64,000 nucleotides of DNA from Permianibacter aggregans (lineage in GTDB: Bacteria > Pseudomonadota > Gammaproteobacteria > Enterobacterales > Permianibacteraceae). The position numbers and the translations under genes are program-made. Numbering within the stretch: the first letter of the stretch is position 1; every line of letters begins with the position of its first letter. The notes under the pieces were generated by a model. That model was not told the origin of the DNA and did no database searches. It saw nothing but the letters and a program-made list of their open reading frames with translations. The stretch spans positions 1,860,001 to 1,924,000 of the forward strand of contig NZ_CP037953.1 in the NCBI RefSeq assembly GCF_009756665.1, written 5' to 3'. Positions 17,154-26,658 of the stretch are shown here, piece after piece.

Positions 17154-18438
17154 AATGCGATCTCAGCTTTTGCAGGGTTTGTAATTGCGCGGTGAATCGA
17201 CGCGGCTGATTGGCCGCTGGCTCGAACAACGCCTGTTGCAGGTGGTCAAGAGAAATGGTGGTTTCGCGGTGCAGCCTTTGTAACTTCTCGCCATCGGCAA
17301 GGCGTTGCAGCTCTGGCAACCGGCGTTTCAGTTGTTGCATCGTTTCCGTGCGTGCGGCATCAAGCAAGCGCTGGCGACCAGCGGGTAAACGCCACAACCA
17401 ACGGGCGCTTGCCATCACATGTTCCATTTGCGCACGCCGTTCATCGCCCGGCTCAGCCAGCAGCGGACCAAAGCGACGCAGTGACAGCCAAATAATGAGT
17501 AGCAGCGTGATCGCTGCCGCGATCAGTGCCAAATGAAACTGCTGCCAAAGCGCCTGATACCAGTTCGGCATTTCCACACGCTGGATAATCGTCAGTTGCT
17601 TGCGGTCTGGATTCAGTTGCAACAATTGCCAAAGTAGCTCGCCGTGATCCCGATCGCGTAATGTCGCGTTAGTGAACGACATCGTCGCCAGTACCACGAT
17701 ATAACCGCGCCCTTCACGATACACGCGGATCACATCGCCTTTGGCATCATGGAGAATTGGCGCTTGATACTCGTCCTGAAAATCCAGATGCCGCCAATGT
17801 TGCTTTGCGATTAATAATGGATATGACAACGCCGTAAACTGAATGCTGTCGCTTGCGGCGAGCGCTTCGGACCTGGGGAGAATCGGCCGGAAGGTATTTT
17901 CAGGTTCTTCGATTTCTTCTTCGTCCTGCTCTGATGCTTCGGCATCAGACTCTGCCTCATCCTGCTCTTCGCGTTCTGTTTGCCGGCGATCGCCCAGATA
18001 AACGCCAAGGTAATCGCCAATCGGGTCGGTTTCGACCAATTGATTGACCTCATCCTGATCGCGTTCTTCCTCATCCGTGCTTTCGGAATAGGCAACATAC
18101 TGCGGCACCATGATCATGACGTTGCCGTCGGCGACCCAATCCAGAATGTGTTCCGCAGTATCACCGGTCATCATGCCGGTGCCTTGAGCGAATAACAACG
18201 CGCCACCAGGCAAGGTGTCGCGCATCGCGGCCGTCAGATTGTCATGGCTATGCACCACGTAATCACGCTGTTGCAACCAACGACTGGCGGCCAGAAAATC
18301 ATTGCGCATGGCTTCGGTTGAGTGATGCGGTACGGCAATCGTGCGCTTTTCCAGAAAATAAAACCAACCGGCAGCAATCAGTGCCAACAACACGACCGTT
18401 AATCCAAACCACAGAAGCTGCCGTTGCCGATCGGTCAT
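17146..18438 (-). CDS. DUF4350 membrane-anchored protein
   Basis: 430 residues from ATG 18438, which overlaps the upstream DUF4129 stop (ATGA). A single N-terminal membrane helix (LLWFGLTVVLLALIAAGWFYF) is followed by the DUF4350 domain with SRWLQQRDYVVHS and GALLFAQGTGMM, then a strongly acidic linker around residues 140-190 rich in Glu, Asp and Gln, and a second membrane segment at about 315-337 (FHLALIAAAITLLLIIWLSL). The C-terminal helical part is cytoplasmic. The acidic insertion is longer than I would expect. It is a standard member of MoxR clusters, role unknown. Confidence 0.86.
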   Translation of the reverse strand: MTDRQRQLLWFGLTVVLLALIAAGWFYFLEKRTIAVPHHSTEAMRNDFLAASRWLQQRDYVVHSHDNLTAAMRDTLPGGALLFAQGTGMMTGDTAEHILDWVADGNVMIMVPQYVAYSESTDEEERDQDEVNQLVETDPIGDYLGVYLGDRRQTEREEQDEAESDAEASEQDEEEIEEPENTFRPILPRSEALAASDSIQFTALSYPLLIAKQHWRHLDFQDEYQAPILHDAKGDVIRVYREGRGYIVVLATMSFTNATLRDRDHGELLWQLLQLNPDRKQLTIIQRVEMPNWYQALWQQFHLALIAAAITLLLIIWLSLRRFGPLLAEPGDERRAQMEHVMASARWLWRLPAGRQRLLDAARTETMQQLKRRLPELQRLADGEKLQRLHRETTISLDHLQQALFEPAANQPRRFTAQLQTLQKLRSHYE

Positions 18439-20009
18439 GATCCGAGCTCCGCCGACGCCGGCTCGAACTGCTGCTGCCAACGATGTAACAGTGCCACCAA
18501 GGTTTCGCTATGCAACCAGCGCTGACCATAGGCGCCATTGAGCCAATGTGTCGTGACCTCTTTGCAGAGTCGCAAACAATCGGCAGAGATCTGCTGCTGT
18601 GTTGCTGCACGCTCGGCATAGCGCACGCAGTCCTGCTCGGTGGCGCCGCGACCAATACGGACATGGTATTCATTGACCAAGCGCGATATCGTTGCGCGGT
18701 ACAACAAGGCCAGCGCCGCCCGCTGTTGCCCAGCAGCCCATAAACGATTGACTTCGGCACAGATATCATCCGGCAAGGATTCCGGCCGGATATCCATACC
18801 GGAAACTTCCGTGGCAACAAAACGACGCTCAGGAATAAACCAGCGCGGCATATACTCGCGGTAGCGGTACAACAACCAAGCCAGCAAGCCTATGCCCAGC
18901 GCGATAAGCAGCACTTTCAGAAACGCCGCCAAGGCGGACAGATCCGGTGCGTCGATTTTTTCTTTGCTTTTTTTCTTTTTCTTTTCCTGGTTCTTTAGCA
19001 CCCAGGTTTGCACGCAGCGATAACCTAGCAAGTCTTCATGCTGATAAACCGCATCCAATTGTTCGCGGAGTTGCTGCTGGGTTTCGTTGTGAGCTTCGCT
19101 GCGCTGGCCCTGTTGCGCGACCAGGTAGTCCGGTTTCTCGCAGGCCAACGCCGATTCATTGCCATGACTTGCTGGGCTATGGAGTAACATGCCCAATAAG
19201 AACAAAGGCAACAAACCGGCGACGATCGCTGAACTGGGTGTTGCCGACGATGGCGGCGGTGTCAGTTGCCGTAGCATCAATTCGACATCCCAGGCCTCAA
19301 GCGTCGCGCGTCGATTCAGGTACAGCGTAAAACAACAGGCAGTATACATCGGCGCAATAATGGCAACAGCGACACCATAGCAAATCAACAGCGACAGATT
19401 GTTCCAGAGGGTATTGGCGTTATTGTCGATATCCCAAAAGAACGCGAAAGGATTGATGGCATGTTCTTCGCTGAGAAAGAAACCAATGAAAGCGATGAAT
19501 CCAAGTTGCAGAATCAACTCAAAATGAGCACATGCCAAACCGAACCAGTACGCCGCTTGTCCACCATCGCGTCCAATGATTCGGCGGCGATCGGCGGCAG
19601 CTTTCCCGCGTAACCCTTCCAGTAACCAAATCGGTTGATACAAACCGCGATTCGGCAAAAAGAATCGCCACCAGGTCAACAAGCGAAACCAACCACCGCG
19701 CAATAAGCTGGGCCAAGCACGCACCGCCTGACGCCAGGAAATTTTCTCGCCAAACACATTGCGTGACAGCACATAGAGCGGCGCGCGCTCCAGCAATGGT
19801 CGTAGCCACCAGACAACGAGTGGCGCAAAACCACCGTAATCGGGAAACACGAATATCGCGGCGGCAGCCAACAACAGCAGAGGCAGCCACAGCGCCAGAA
19901 ATGCCAGATAGACCTGAACACCATCGACGCGCAGCAAAGCCATGCCGAGATCCAACGCTTGCGCATTTGGTCGCGGCCGCAACTCCAGCTGCAATTGATC
20001 AAGCCGCAT
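18435..20009 (-). CDS. DUF4129 transmembrane protein
   Basis: 524 residues from ATG 20009 (eleven bases inside the 3' end of the SpoIIM-like gene). The first ~300 residues hold several membrane helices, including one at LALWLPLLLLAAAAIFVFP. After a Lys-rich linker (NQEKKKKKSKEKIDAP) comes a further helix LLIALGIGLLAWLLYRY and the C-terminal DUF4129 domain: EVNRLWAAGQQRAALALLYRATISRLV, with ERAATQQQ and THWLNGAYG. The role is unknown; by context it belongs to the MoxR envelope system. Confidence 0.86.
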   Translation of the reverse strand: MRLDQLQLELRPRPNAQALDLGMALLRVDGVQVYLAFLALWLPLLLLAAAAIFVFPDYGGFAPLVVWWLRPLLERAPLYVLSRNVFGEKISWRQAVRAWPSLLRGGWFRLLTWWRFFLPNRGLYQPIWLLEGLRGKAAADRRRIIGRDGGQAAYWFGLACAHFELILQLGFIAFIGFFLSEEHAINPFAFFWDIDNNANTLWNNLSLLICYGVAVAIIAPMYTACCFTLYLNRRATLEAWDVELMLRQLTPPPSSATPSSAIVAGLLPLFLLGMLLHSPASHGNESALACEKPDYLVAQQGQRSEAHNETQQQLREQLDAVYQHEDLLGYRCVQTWVLKNQEKKKKKSKEKIDAPDLSALAAFLKVLLIALGIGLLAWLLYRYREYMPRWFIPERRFVATEVSGMDIRPESLPDDICAEVNRLWAAGQQRAALALLYRATISRLVNEYHVRIGRGATEQDCVRYAERAATQQQISADCLRLCKEVTTHWLNGAYGQRWLHSETLVALLHRWQQQFEPASAELGS

Positions 20010-20955
20010 CGTTGCGACCCCGACCGGCGAAAACAAAGTAGGCGATGACAATCAGCCAACCAATACCGCCAACTACGTACTTGGTCTGTGCCGAAATGCT
20101 GGTACTGGCCGACCAAAAGCCCTCGAAGAATGCGGCAATGACGGTAAGCATCGCGGCGCCAACCAGCACCGGAAACATGCGCTGACTGGCGGCCATCAGT
20201 GCATGCCGGCGCGTCATCCGCCCCGGACTCAGCAGTGAAAACCCGAGCCGCATACCGGCAACCGCCGCCAACAATAGACCGGCTACCTCAAAACTGGAGT
20301 GGGTAATAACAAATGACCAGAAGGTTTCGCGTGTACTGTCATCAAGCGAAAGCCAGGCGGCAATGACGCCGAAGTGCATACCGTTGCTGGCCAAACTGAT
20401 CAGTGAGGGCACACCGGCAAAAATACCGGCGGCGAAGGTACGAAAATCAATGGAGACGTTATTCCAGATGTAAAAGCCAAACATCGCGACATCGCCTTCG
20501 CTACCGCCACGGCCAATCTTGATGTTGTCCGGTTGATACATTTGCTGAAACTTCATTAGCTGATGCGGCTCGGCGAAACTGTAAGCCCAATGCGGCTGAA
20601 ACCAGACCAACAAGAAAACGCCAAGGCCGATACCGAAGAATGCGACGATCGCCAGCAACATCAACCGCCACTCTTCGCGCACTCGTTGCGGCATTGTTTG
20701 CAGCAGCCAGCGATGCAACACCATCGGCCGATCGACGGCAACACCATATAATTGCAGATGACCTTCGTGCACCAACTTGTGCAAATAGTCGGTCAACGCC
20801 GGCGAGTAACCGCGTTGTCGAGCCAGGGCAAAATGTTGGCAGAGTTGTCGGTACATTGCCGGGAAATTTTCTTCGGTGTTTTTCTTGTCGGCCAACGACT
20901 GTTCCAGTTGCTGCCAGAACGCCGCATGCGCGTGTTCAAATTGCTTTTGCTTCAT
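19999..20955 (-). CDS. SpoIIM-like (stage II sporulation M family) membrane protein
   Basis: 318 residues with the SpoIIM-like pattern in a non-sporulating organism: FYIWNNVSIDFRTFAAGIFAGVPSL, then the signature FWSFVITHSSFEVAGLLLAAVAGMRLG and a final helical region ending in GGIGWLIVIAYFVFAGRG. In Gram-negatives this family is found next to RDD and MoxR genes and is unrelated to sporulation. Overlaps the RDD stop upstream and the DUF4129 start downstream, so it is inside one operon. Confidence 0.9.
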   Translation of the reverse strand: MKQKQFEHAHAAFWQQLEQSLADKKNTEENFPAMYRQLCQHFALARQRGYSPALTDYLHKLVHEGHLQLYGVAVDRPMVLHRWLLQTMPQRVREEWRLMLLAIVAFFGIGLGVFLLVWFQPHWAYSFAEPHQLMKFQQMYQPDNIKIGRGGSEGDVAMFGFYIWNNVSIDFRTFAAGIFAGVPSLISLASNGMHFGVIAAWLSLDDSTRETFWSFVITHSSFEVAGLLLAAVAGMRLGFSLLSPGRMTRRHALMAASQRMFPVLVGAAMLTVIAAFFEGFWSASTSISAQTKYVVGGIGWLIVIAYFVFAGRGRNDAA

Positions 20956-21623
20956 CGGCTTAAACCTGCCGCAATACCGCGCAATTTTTCCAGCGACACG
21001 GCGCCGGTTTCACCGGTCAACGGTTCGGCAATGCTGGCCAGCTCCTGCAAGCGTTCCGGTGGCAATTGCGCTTCGCGCTCAAATAGTCCAAGCAATGTGC
21101 GTTGTTGTTCCGGCGTCAGAGGGATCGGTGAAGGCACCGGCTCTACTTCGCGCAGCGGCTTGCGCACCGGAGGTTTATCAAAATAAATCACTTGCGTGCC
21201 GGCAACGATATCGCCGATTCGGCGAAAGTGCTGATCGGCCAGCATGCAAAGCAAACCGGTGGCATACATGAACGGCAGAAAATCGGCGACCAATAATAAG
21301 TTGCGCAGCACCGATTCGCGCCAGCCAACGGGCAAACCATCGGCTCGCACGACCGCGAGTTTCATGACCCGCTTACCTGGCGTACGGCCGGAGAAATACA
21401 CCTCGAACAGCACCGGGTAACCCCAGTAACTGACGAACAGAATAAGACCGATCAGGCCACTGCCAAGTTTGCTCCCGCCAAAAATCCACAGACAGATCCA
21501 GATAAATACCATCCAGATCAGCAAGTCGATCAGCCAGGCTGCCGCGCGCGGCGCTGGCCCGGCTGGCGTCAACGCCAGCCTTACGCCTTCGGGGGTGGTC
21601 AGGGATAAACGTCCATCTTGCAC
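20952..21623 (-). CDS. RDD family membrane protein
   Basis: 223 residues. APRAAAWLIDLLIWMVFIW carries the R-D family signature in the form A-W-L-I-D, followed by a helix pair, FSGRTPGKRVMKLAVVRADG (the conserved GxTxGKxxxxL loop) and a third membrane segment. About 65 C-terminal residues are soluble and Pro/Glu-rich. The start is a GTG. RDD proteins are small membrane proteins of unclear function; some have been proposed as ion transporters. Overlaps the SpoIIM-like gene by four bases. Confidence 0.88.
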   Translation of the reverse strand: MQDGRLSLTTPEGVRLALTPAGPAPRAAAWLIDLLIWMVFIWICLWIFGGSKLGSGLIGLILFVSYWGYPVLFEVYFSGRTPGKRVMKLAVVRADGLPVGWRESVLRNLLLVADFLPFMYATGLLCMLADQHFRRIGDIVAGTQVIYFDKPPVRKPLREVEPVPSPIPLTPEQQRTLLGLFEREAQLPPERLQELASIAEPLTGETGAVSLEKLRGIAAGLSR

Positions 21624-21645
21624 AGCGGTAATCCGGCTTGAGATC

Positions 21646-22140
21646 TTATTGGGAGACTTGCACGACTTTTGTCCCGGCGATCAGGTCATGCAGGCAGCGA
21701 CGATCTTGACGAAAAATAAACAGCACGTCGAGCAGCGGTAACAGATTACCGAACAGGCTAATCAGATGAACGGGTGCGTGGCGCAAAAACAATAACCGCA
21801 GTAGCGGCGGAAGCTGATTGTTCATATCGACAATGGCAATTTTCATCGCCCGCTTACCGATGGTTTGGCCATAAGCATGAAGAAAATAACCATGAACCAC
21901 GACGAAAACCGCAAAGCCAAAAACGATAAAGATGAATTCGTCCAGCCAGGGATTATTGCTGATCGAGCGGTTGTCGAAAACGCCCATCAGATAAAACATG
22001 GGCAGCACGATGATCAGTTGAATGGCGGTATCGATCAAGGCCGCGACAAAGCGCTCACCTCGACTGGCCAACTCAATCGTAACTGACTCAGGAATGGTCT
22101 CCAGTCGCGCCGCTGGTACCTGATACGGATTGATGCTCAT
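21646..22140 (-). CDS. RDD family membrane protein, first gene of the MoxR operon
   Basis: 164 residues from ATG 22140, which has AGAGGACGAAG in front; the open frame upstream is not supported by a ribosome-binding site. Landmarks: RGERFVAALIDTAIQLIIVLP (R-x-x-A-x-x-I-D), AYGQTIGKRAMKIAIVD (T-x-G-K) and LLFLRHAPVHLISLF. As the first gene of the seven-gene RDD-RDD-SpoIIM-DUF4129-DUF4350-MoxR-DUF58 run, its upstream 268-bp gap to the divergent VPS10 gene should hold both promoters. Confidence 0.85.
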   Translation of the reverse strand: MSINPYQVPAARLETIPESVTIELASRGERFVAALIDTAIQLIIVLPMFYLMGVFDNRSISNNPWLDEFIFIVFGFAVFVVVHGYFLHAYGQTIGKRAMKIAIVDMNNQLPPLLRLLFLRHAPVHLISLFGNLLPLLDVLFIFRQDRRCLHDLIAGTKVVQVSQ

Positions 22141-22408
22141 CTTCGTCCTCTGAATCGGCAAAACTTCTATTGTTTTTCTAAGCGGTAGCCATCGTGGTTC
22201 CGCTGGCAACAACGCGGCTGAGCGTACACGAACTGGTGGTGATTGTGCAGTGTTTTGTCGCGTAGTGGCGGCGAAGCAGTCTTGTTTTCATAACACCGTC
22301 ACGCTCCGGTCGCTGCAGGGCAACATGTTGAGCGCCGCTTCAGTTCGCGATCTTGCGCTATAGTTCCTGCTCACCTAATCACCAACACTGAAGAAAGCGG
22401 AGTGACTG

Positions 22409-25400
22409 ATGCCTCGCACCACACATAAGCTGTTGACACTGTTGTTCACTGCCCTGCTGCCCTTGACGGTGGCTCAAGCGGCAGAGGAGAAAGACCCAGC
22501 CAAGGAGGCGGCGGCACTTTATCAAGGCATGGCTTGGCGCGGTATCGGCCCGGCGTTCATGTCCGGCCGAATTGCTGATATCGCCATTGACGCGCAGAAC
22601 GAAAACCGCTGGTTTGTCGCCGTCGGTTCTGGCGGCGTTTGGCGCACCGAGAACAACGGCGTTACCTGGAAGCCGGTGTTCGATAACGAGAACTCCTATT
22701 CGATTGGCGCGGTAACGATTGATCCGAACAATCCGCATACGATTTGGGTTGGCACCGGCGAGAACGTGGGTGGCCGCCATGTTGGTTTCGGTGATGGAGT
22801 TTATCGCTCAGTTGATGGCGGCGAAAGCTGGAAGAATCTTGGCCTGAAGAATTCCGGGCATATCTCAAAAATCCTTGTTCACCCGAAAGACAGCAACATT
22901 GTTTGGGTAGCGGCGCAAGGTCCGCTGTGGTCGAAAGGCGGTGAACGCGGTTTGTTCAAAACCACCGACGGCGGCAAAAACTGGAAACAGGTGCTCGGTG
23001 ATAAAGAATGGGTCGGCGTTACTGATATCGCCATTGACCCGCGCGATCCGGATCGGCTTTACGCGGCAACCTGGCAACGTCATCGCAACGTTGCTGCTTA
23101 TATCGGTAGCGGTCCCGGTAGCGGCCTGCACCGCTCGCAAGATGGCGGCGAAACCTGGGAGAAATTGAGCAAGGGTTTGCCAGAACAGCAGATGGGCAAA
23201 ATTGGTTTGGCAATGTCACCGCAACAACCGGATGTGTTGTATGCCGCGATTGAACTGGAACGTCGCACTGGCGCCGTCTATCGTTCAACGGATCGCGGCA
23301 GCTCCTGGGAAAAGCGTTCTGACACCGTCGCGGGTGCTACCGGTCCGCATTACTATCAGGAACTGTACGCCAGCCCGCATGCGTTTGATCGCATTTATTT
23401 GGCCGACGCCCGCATGCAGGTTTCCGATGATGGTGGCAAAACCTTCCGGCGCATCAATGAAAAACTGAAGCATCCGGACAATCACGCGCTGGCATTCAAG
23501 AAAAGTGATCCAAATTATTTGTTGATTGGCACGGATGGCGGCTTGTATGAAAGTTTTGATTTGGAAAAGCACTGGCGCTTCATTCCCAACCTGCCAGTAA
23601 CGCAGTATTACAAAGTCGCCGTTGATGATGCCAAACCGTTTTACAACGTGTTCGGCGGCACTCAGGACAACGGCACGCATGGTGGCCCTTCGCGCACCTT
23701 GCATCCGCACGGTATCAGCAATGATGACTGGTCGATGATTCTGTTTGCTGACGGTCATCAACCGGCGACCGAACCGGGCAATCCCGATATCGTTTATGGT
23801 GAATTTCAGCGCGGCCATTTGTTCCGCATTGATCGCAAAAGTGGCGAAGTGATGCTGATTCAACCGCAAGCGAAAATTGGCGAACCGGCCGAGCGCTACA
23901 ACTGGGATGCGCCGATTCTGGTCAGCTCGCATGATCCGAAACGCATTTATTTTGCTTCGCAAAGAGTCTGGCGTTCCGATAATCGTGGTGACCAATGGGT
24001 GGCAATTTCCGGTGACCTGACCAAAAACCAGGAACGACTGGCGCTGCCGATCATGGGCAGCACGCAAAGCTGGGACAGCTCCTGGGATCTGTTGGCGATG
24101 TCGACTTACAACACGATTACTTCACTGGCTGAATCACCGAAGCAGGAGGGCCTGCTCTACGCCGGTACCGATGATGGCCGCATTCAGGTCACCGAAGATG
24201 GCGGCAAAAATTGGCGCAAGATTGACGTCAGCGCTCTGCCGGGTGTGCCGGATACCGCTTTCGTCAACGACATCAAAGCCGATTTGTTTGATGCCGATAC
24301 CGTTTATGTCGCGCTCGACAATCACAAGTTCGGCGATTTCAAACCGTATTTGCTGAAAAGCTCGAACCGCGGCAAGAGCTGGACATCAATCAGCAATAAC
24401 TTACCGGACCGGCATCTGGTCTGGCGTATTGTGCAGGATCATGTGAAACAGGAATTACTGTTTGCGGCAACGGAATTTGGTGTGTTTTTCAGCGTCAATG
24501 CCGGCAAGCAATGGACCGAACTGAATGGTGGTGCACCGACGATTGCGTTCCGCGATCTGGCCATTCAGCGCCGCGAAAATGATTTGGTCGCGGCTTCATT
24601 TGGCCGCGGATTTTTCGTGCTCGACGATTACCGGGCATTGCGCGAAATCAATGAAAACCTGTTGAAGTCGGAAGCGCATTTGTTCACACCAAGGGAAGCA
24701 CTGTGGTACATCCCGAAAGCCAAATACGACTTTGATGACAAGCCGGGCTTTCAGGGCTCGAGTTTTTACACGGCACCGAATCCGCCGGATGGTGCGTTGT
24801 TCCGCTACTACCTGAAAGAAGAGTTCAAAACCGCGAAAGCGGCGCGTCAGGAACAGGAAAAAACCGCACGTGAGAAAAAGCAGGCGATCGGTTTTCCTGG
24901 TTGGCCGGCAGTTGAACAGGAAGCACTCGAAACTGAGCCGCAACTGGTGCTGACCATTCGCCATCCGGAAGGTGAAGTGGTGCGCCGTGTTCAGGCAAAA
25001 AACAAAAAAGGTTTGCAAACCATCAACTGGGATATGCGCTACGCGCCAATGGATGTACTGGGTCTGCAAAAGAAAGCGGCAATGGACGACAGCCCGACAC
25101 CGGGCATGCTCGCTGCGCCCGGTAGCTATCAGGCCAGTTTGAGCATTGAACAGAACGGCAAGGTGCGACAGCTTGGTGCACCAGTGACGTTCCGGATAAC
25201 GCCGCTTAATAACAACGCCCTTCCGGGCGCGCAGCCGGAAGACGTCGTTAAGTTCTATCAGCGTGTGCGTATGGCGCAGCGAACCATCAGCGCCAATATG
25301 ACCGCGCTGAGCAGTCAGCAAGAACGTTTCGATGGCATTCGCGAAGCCTTGCAACACAGTCAGCGCGAACCGGGAGCACTCGATCAGGAATGGGCGCAGA

Positions 25401-25696
25401 TCAGCCGTCAGTTTGATGAGCTGGTCAGCCAGTGGAGTGGCAGCGAAGTGCGCAATCAGATCGGCGAGCAAGGCATCGTCACCGTCAGCGATCAATTAGG
25501 CACGTTGATGATGGCAACGATGTTCAGCACTTATGGCCCGACACCGATGCATATCGGCGTCATGAATGATGTCGAGCAGCGTCTGGCCGTATTGCAGCCG
25601 CAAACCAAAACGATGCTGGAACAAACGCTGCCGGCATTCGAGAAGAAATTGCTGGAAGCGAAAGCACCATGGGTAAAAGGTCAGGAATTGCCCTGA
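22409..25696 (+). CDS. exported VPS10/sortilin-like BNR-repeat protein
   Basis: 1095 residues with a signal peptide (cleavage likely after VAQA, about residue 24). The mature part holds at least eight Asp-box/BNR repeats, for example TENNGVTWKPV, SVDGGESWKNL, TTDGGKNWKQV, SQDGGETWEKL, STDRGSSWEKR, SDDGGKTFRRI and TEDGGKNWRKI, predicting a ten-bladed VPS10-type propeller over roughly residues 50-720. The last ~370 residues include a Lys/Glu-rich helix and a domain with GLQTINWDMRYAP and APGSYQASLSIEQNG, the FlgD-like C-terminal arrangement seen in 'glycosyl hydrolase, sortilin' proteins. No hydrolase catalytic residues are recognised; periplasmic or extracellular. It is monocistronic and ends at a clear terminator. 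Confidence 0.88.
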   Translation: MPRTTHKLLTLLFTALLPLTVAQAAEEKDPAKEAAALYQGMAWRGIGPAFMSGRIADIAIDAQNENRWFVAVGSGGVWRTENNGVTWKPVFDNENSYSIGAVTIDPNNPHTIWVGTGENVGGRHVGFGDGVYRSVDGGESWKNLGLKNSGHISKILVHPKDSNIVWVAAQGPLWSKGGERGLFKTTDGGKNWKQVLGDKEWVGVTDIAIDPRDPDRLYAATWQRHRNVAAYIGSGPGSGLHRSQDGGETWEKLSKGLPEQQMGKIGLAMSPQQPDVLYAAIELERRTGAVYRSTDRGSSWEKRSDTVAGATGPHYYQELYASPHAFDRIYLADARMQVSDDGGKTFRRINEKLKHPDNHALAFKKSDPNYLLIGTDGGLYESFDLEKHWRFIPNLPVTQYYKVAVDDAKPFYNVFGGTQDNGTHGGPSRTLHPHGISNDDWSMILFADGHQPATEPGNPDIVYGEFQRGHLFRIDRKSGEVMLIQPQAKIGEPAERYNWDAPILVSSHDPKRIYFASQRVWRSDNRGDQWVAISGDLTKNQERLALPIMGSTQSWDSSWDLLAMSTYNTITSLAESPKQEGLLYAGTDDGRIQVTEDGGKNWRKIDVSALPGVPDTAFVNDIKADLFDADTVYVALDNHKFGDFKPYLLKSSNRGKSWTSISNNLPDRHLVWRIVQDHVKQELLFAATEFGVFFSVNAGKQWTELNGGAPTIAFRDLAIQRRENDLVAASFGRGFFVLDDYRALREINENLLKSEAHLFTPREALWYIPKAKYDFDDKPGFQGSSFYTAPNPPDGALFRYYLKEEFKTAKAARQEQEKTAREKKQAIGFPGWPAVEQEALETEPQLVLTIRHPEGEVVRRVQAKNKKGLQTINWDMRYAPMDVLGLQKKAAMDDSPTPGMLAAPGSYQASLSIEQNGKVRQLGAPVTFRITPLNNNALPGAQPEDVVKFYQRVRMAQRTISANMTALSSQQERFDGIREALQHSQREPGALDQEWAQISRQFDELVSQWSGSEVRNQIGEQGIVTVSDQLGTLMMATMFSTYGPTPMHIGVMNDVEQRLAVLQPQTKTMLEQTLPAFEKKLLEAKAPWVKGQELP

Positions 25697-25715
25697 CCGG
25701 ATCAACAGTAAAAAG

Positions 25716-25739
25716 AGGAGGGGCAACCCTCCTTTTTTT
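25716..25739 (+). terminator. intrinsic terminator of the VPS10-like gene
   Basis: Perfect 7-bp stem AGGAGGG/CCCTCCT around a GCAA loop (25716-25733), followed by six T residues, about 20 bases after the TGA. Confidence 0.88.
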
Positions 25740-25807
25740 CACGCACGCCGAAATCGTTTGAAAGATTATCGCAAACGTTTTGTCTGCAGATTGAGGAGTG
25801 ACATGGC

Positions 25808-26248
25808 ATGAAGATCACCTTCCGGCCAGCCGAGCAACAGGACTTGCCAGCACTGGTTGGCATGCTCGCCGATGACAAATTGGGCGCAACCAGAGAAGAC
25901 TTGGCAACGCCATTGAATGCTGCCTATTTATCGGCGTTCCATGCCATCAACGCTGATCCAAATAATGAATTAATCGTTGCCGATTTGGCCGGACAACCAG
26001 TTGGCATGCTGCAGTTGACCTTTATCCCCTACCTGACCCACACCGGTTCCTGGCGCTGCCTGATCGAGGGCGTCAGAATTCATCAAGCGTATCGCAGCAA
26101 GGGGCTCGGTCAGCAGCTGCTGCGCTGGGCCATTGAGCGTGCCAGGCAAAGGCATTGCCGTCTCGTACAACTGACCACCGACAAGCAGCGACCGGACGCC
26201 ATGCATTTTTATCAAGGCTTGGGCTTTTCGCCTCTCACGCAGGCATGA
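25808..26248 (+). CDS. GNAT family N-acetyltransferase
   Basis: 146 residues. ITFRPAEQQDLPALVGMLAD is the N-terminal GNAT strand-helix; IEGVRIHQAYRSKGLGQQLLRWAIERAR contains the acetyl-CoA pyrophosphate-binding R-x-x-G-x-G/A motif; VQLTTDKQRPDAMHFYQGLGF is the motif B region ending in FYQGLGF. The acceptor is unknown. A GAGGAG ribosome-binding site lies before ATG 25808; an overlapping ATG at 25803 runs into TGA immediately. Confidence 0.9.
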   Translation: MKITFRPAEQQDLPALVGMLADDKLGATREDLATPLNAAYLSAFHAINADPNNELIVADLAGQPVGMLQLTFIPYLTHTGSWRCLIEGVRIHQAYRSKGLGQQLLRWAIERARQRHCRLVQLTTDKQRPDAMHFYQGLGFSPLTQA

Positions 26249-26259
26249 AGCTGGCGCTA

Positions 26260-26574
26260 GGGGCTGTTGACCTTTGCCAAATCGCTGCGTTGCCGCCCAG
26301 AAAGGCGCCAGGCAAGGCGCGAGGAGAGAAGTTTAGTGAGCTAAATGAATGACGAGCAACGCGGCATGGCGTCTTTCTGGGCGCAACCCGAAGGGACGGG
26401 CCGCCCGTAGCGCATTGCCGCGTTATTCGTCACTCATGTACGTTCAGTACACTACGCTCCTCATTCCTGCGCCCCACAGGGACGTGGGAAGTGTCGCAAG
26501 CGCGTCAGGAACGCGCGCGACCACTGCGCTACGGGCGACTCCGTCGCAGCGATTTGGCAAAGATAAACAGCCCC
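26260..26574. mobile_element. MITE-like element with long terminal inverted repeats
   Basis: The ends GGGGCTGTTGAC..CTTTGCCAAATCGCTGCG (26260-26289) and the reverse complement at 26545-26574 match over about 30 bases with a few mismatches. Both are flanked by TA (26258-26259 and 26575-26576), the signature of a TA target duplication. The 315-bp interior has no plausible gene but contains further inverted pairs: GTTGCCGCCCAGAAAGGCG (26289-26308) against TCTTTCTGGGCGCAAC (26372-26387), and CCCGTAGCGCA against TGCGCTACGGG (26404-26535). It has no transposase, so mobility would need one in trans. No second copy was seen in this window. Confidence 0.7.
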
Positions 26575-26611
26575 TAATCTGGCTGATTGCCGGCTCGCTA
26601 TCGCCACGCTG

Positions 26612-26640
26612 AAAAAAAATGGGAGGCCGAAGCCTCCCAT
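26612..26640 (-). terminator. intrinsic terminator of the PEP-CTERM-like gene
   Basis: On the minus strand, ATGGGAGGC and GCCTCCCAT form a 9-bp stem capped by the stable TTCG tetraloop and followed by a run of eight T residues, just after the stop at 26659. Confidence 0.9.
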
Positions 26641-26658
26641 TTCTGTTTCGCGATCCGT

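Noticed and set aside
22213-22408. Possible RNA gene or riboswitch upstream of the VPS10 gene
   Set aside because: No stable stem series or T-run was found; it reads as a plain divergent promoter region.
24596-25495. Long minus-strand open frame inside the VPS10 gene
   Set aside because: Antisense shadow of a highly supported BNR-repeat coding region.
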